A stretch of DNA of 16,639 nucleotides from an uncultured Leptotrichia sp. GTDB taxonomy: Bacteria; Fusobacteriota; Fusobacteriia; Fusobacteriales; Leptotrichiaceae. Location: contig CALIJH010000119.1 in assembly GCA_938017765.1 (NCBI GenBank), forward strand, positions 1 to 16,639, read 5' to 3'. Below the pieces are notes generated by a model, which saw only the letters and a list, made by a program, of their open reading frames with translations, ran no database searches and was not told the origin of the DNA. The position numbers and the translations under genes were made by a program. Below, piece after piece: positions 14,779 to 16,639 of the stretch (the first letter of the stretch is position 1; each line of letters opens with the position of its first letter).

Positions 14779-15537
14779 ATGAAAAAATATACCCTTGAAA
14801 TATGTGTGGATAGCGTAGAATCAGCTATAAATGCTGAAAAAGGCGGAGGAACAAGGTTGGAGTTATGCAGTAATCTCATAATTGGCGGGACTACACCTAC
14901 GGAAAGTCTTTTTAAAGAAATCAGAAAAAATGTAAATATTCCGATAAATATTCTTATAAGACCAAGATTTGGAGATTTTCTCTATTCGGAATATGAATTG
15001 AACATTATAGAAAATGAAATAAAAATGTTCAGAGAATTAGGAGCTGACGGAATAGTTACAGGAGCTTTGATCAAAGATGGAGAAATAGACATAGAAAGTA
15101 TGAAAAGATTTATTTCCAAGGCGGGAAATATACCGATAACATTCCATAGGGCTTTTGATGTATGTAAAGACCCGATAAAAGCATTTAATGAGCTAAAGAA
15201 ATTAGGGGTAAAGACAATACTTACATCAGGACAGCAGGAAAACTGTCTGAAAGGTAAGGAGCTGTTGAAAGAATTAGTCGATCTTTCGGAGACAGATAAC
15301 AAAAATCAACCTGAAATCCTTGTAGGAGCAGGACTTAATATAGGAAATATAGGAGAAATAATAGAATTTACAGGAGCAAAGGCGTTTCATCTGTCCGCCA
15401 AAAAGATTAAAAAAAGCCTAATGGAATATAAAAAGGAAAATGTAAATATGGGATTAAAAGAGTTTAGTGAATTTGAAATTATTGAAACCGACGAAAAAAC
15501 AGTGAGAGAAATTGCGGAGTATTTAGAAAATAGATAA
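14779..15537 (+). CDS. cutC: CutC family protein
   Basis: CutC is a cytoplasmic TIM-barrel protein linked to copper homeostasis, though its direct role in copper handling is debated. The protein shows the family sequence from its first residues: LEICVDSVESAINAEKGG, then RLELCSNLIIGGTTPT, INILIRPRFGDFLYSEYE, and later PITFHRAFDVCKDP and ILTSGQQENCLKG. At 252 residues it has the usual length. An ATG six bases earlier (14773) is in frame but only two bases after AAGGAA (14765-14770), while the ATG at 14779 has an eight-base spacing and is preferred. It follows the PHP gene by 65 bases and is the last gene before a clear terminator. No copper ATPase or copper chaperone is near. Confidence 0.92.
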   Translation: MKKYTLEICVDSVESAINAEKGGGTRLELCSNLIIGGTTPTESLFKEIRKNVNIPINILIRPRFGDFLYSEYELNIIENEIKMFRELGADGIVTGALIKDGEIDIESMKRFISKAGNIPITFHRAFDVCKDPIKAFNELKKLGVKTILTSGQQENCLKGKELLKELVDLSETDNKNQPEILVGAGLNIGNIGEIIEFTGAKAFHLSAKKIKKSLMEYKKENVNMGLKEFSEFEIIETDEKTVREIAEYLENR

Positions 15538-15545
15538 GAATGTTG

Positions 15546-15579
15546 AAAGCCACTTGATAGATTTAAAAGTGGCTTTTTT
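15546..15579 (+). terminator. intrinsic terminator after cutC
   Basis: AAAGCCACTT (15546-15555) pairs with AAGTGGCTTT (15567-15576) around an 11-base loop, followed by T to 15579. It begins nine bases after the cutC stop and ends the five-gene transcript. Confidence 0.85.
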
Positions 15580-15683
15580 ATTTCAAAAATTATTTGATTA
15601 AGTCCTTAAGTTCTATACTTAATGAAAATTAAGAATTATAGTTTAAAATATTGCCATATCTAAAATAAAGGAGAAATGATAAG

Positions 15684-16639
15684 ATGGAAAAAATAAAATT
15701 TTCTGAATGGCTGGAACTATGGATGAAAAAGGAAAAACCTTTTTTAAAAGAATCTACTTATGCTACGTACACGAATATTATTGAAAATCATATAAAAACA
15801 TCTCTTGGACAAAAAAAATTAGATGAAATTACAAGTTCTGATTTACAATCTTTGATTTTTGAAAAATTGACTTCAGGAAGACTTGATAGAAAAGGAAGTT
15901 TAGCAAGAAAAAGTGTTAAAGATATAATATCTATTATAAAATCAAGTTTAAATTATGCAATGAAAGAAAATATTATAAAGGAAAAATTGCTGGTTTGTAA
16001 ATTTCCAACAAATGAAAAATTAGAGAATATAAAAATTTTTACGTCTGAAGAGCAGAAATCACTTTTTAATTATATTACTTTAAATTTAAATAAAAAAAAT
16101 TTAGGATTACTAATTTGTCTAAACTTAGGATTGAGATTAGGAGAAATATGCGGATTAAAATGGAAAGACATAAATTTAAATGAAGAAGTATTAACTATAA
16201 ATCATACTATTCAAAGAATATATTTAAAAGAAAAAAATTTTAAAGGTACTAAAATTATTATTTCTACACCTAAAACAAAATCATCACATAGGACAATTCC
16301 TCTTGGAAAAGAGCTTGTAAATATGATGAAAAAATTTAAAATAAATGATGAAAATTACTTACTTTCAGGAAAAGAAAAATATATTGAACCATGCACATAT
16401 AGAAGATATTATTACAAAATTTTAGAATGCTTGAAGATTTCTAAACTAAAATTTCATTCTCTTCGCCATACATTTTCTACAAAATCTATTGAATTAGGAG
16501 TAGATTATAAAACTGTTTCAGAAATATTAGGGCATTCTTCGATAAATACAACTTTAAATCTATATGTTCATCCTCATACTGAATATAAGAAAAAATGTAT
16601 AGAAGCTGTTTTTAAAAATTTAAAAAATAATAAAAAATT
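15684..16639 (+). CDS. tyrosine-type site-specific recombinase (phage-type integrase), cut by the window edge
   Basis: The frame runs for 318 codons and leaves the window with no stop. It cuts and rejoins DNA through a tyrosine intermediate. The N-terminal 60-130 residues look like the SAM-like core-binding domain (ITSSDLQSLI). The catalytic domain has Arg151 in LGLRLGE, a Lys in PKTKSSHRTIPL (Lys197 likely), His258 and Arg261 in HSLRHTF, His284 in LGHSS and the nucleophile Tyr294 in LYVHP. All six positions are intact, so the protein should be active, and little more than a short tail is missing. AAAGGAG at 15666-15672 precedes the ATG by 11 bases. The gene is poorer in G and C than its neighbours and lies just beyond the cutC terminator, as expected for the first gene of an integrated element lying to the right. 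A CTTAAT-GAAA-ATTAAG hairpin (15618-15633) is in its leader. Confidence 0.92.
   Translation, partial: MEKIKFSEWLELWMKKEKPFLKESTYATYTNIIENHIKTSLGQKKLDEITSSDLQSLIFEKLTSGRLDRKGSLARKSVKDIISIIKSSLNYAMKENIIKEKLLVCKFPTNEKLENIKIFTSEEQKSLFNYITLNLNKKNLGLLICLNLGLRLGEICGLKWKDINLNEEVLTINHTIQRIYLKEKNFKGTKIIISTPKTKSSHRTIPLGKELVNMMKKFKINDENYLLSGKEKYIEPCTYRRYYYKILECLKISKLKFHSLRHTFSTKSIELGVDYKTVSEILGHSSINTTLNLYVHPHTEYKKKCIEAVFKNLKNNKK

Noticed and set aside
14982..15302. 106-codon open frame on the minus strand inside cutC
   Set aside because: It is fully antisense to a clearly conserved gene, has no ribosome-binding site and no recognisable protein features. The same applies to the minus-strand frames at 6130-6411, 6832-7074, 12069-12281 and 13073-13276.
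15676..15696. Earlier ATG at 15676 as the recombinase start
   Set aside because: It is in a different frame and meets a stop after a few codons; the ATG at 15684 opens the recombinase frame.
1..16639. CRISPR array, tRNA or rRNA genes, insertion sequence
   Set aside because: No regularly spaced repeats, no cloverleaf-like or rRNA-like sequence and no transposase with terminal inverted repeats were seen on either strand.

Overview
The window is strongly AT-rich (poly-A/poly-T runs, A/T-ending codons) and comes from a diderm-type anaerobe. The most likely source is a Fusobacteriota genome of Leptotrichia type. The reasons are several short lipoprotein leaders, solute-binding lipoproteins closely followed by their transporter genes, a single-chain [4Fe-4S] L-serine dehydratase, and AGGAGG ribosome-binding sites with A/T-rich spacers. 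The genus is inferred from gene style; there is no rRNA or tRNA in the window to fix it.

Layout. (1) 1-3993: two peptide-type (SBP_bac_5 / OppA-like) lipoproteins flank a small four-helix membrane protein, and the block ends in a long hairpin terminator. No cognate permease or ATPase lies inside the window, although a 17-residue tail at 2-52 could be the end of an upstream gene. (2) 3994-8370: a promoter-led operon of two tandem paralogous TrpX-type binding lipoproteins, one TrpY-type permease and one TrpZ-type ATPase. Together they form a complete ABC importer, probably for an aromatic amino acid or a similar small ligand. It ends in a bidirectional terminator shared with the convergent gene. 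(3) 8389-9813, minus strand: a lipoprotein with two phospholipase D-like HKD half-sites. (4) 10074-10819: an NfsA/FRP-type nitroreductase broken by a one-base frameshift in an A6 run. The break sits exactly on the heptamer A AAA AAC, a classic -1 slippery sequence. (5) 11079-15579: a strong promoter drives L-serine dehydratase (TTG start), an AcpH-like acyl-carrier-protein phosphodiesterase, a secreted Lys/Ala/Thr/Pro-repeat protein, a PHP-family histidinol-phosphatase-like enzyme and CutC, and the group is closed by a good terminator. (6) 15684-end: a tyrosine recombinase with its full catalytic set runs off the window. It probably marks the edge of an integrated element extending to the right.

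How the genes fit together: most of the window is nutrient capture (peptide and amino-acid import) followed by amino-acid use (serine deamination to pyruvate), which suits an amino-acid-fermenting oral or gut anaerobe. Several start codons were chosen from ribosome-binding-site spacing (1605, 2224, 5205 and 14779) in place of longer open frames. I did not find a clearly new multi-gene system. The items most worth a second look are the slippery-site frameshift, the doubled binding protein with an enlarged permease, and the recombinase at the right edge.
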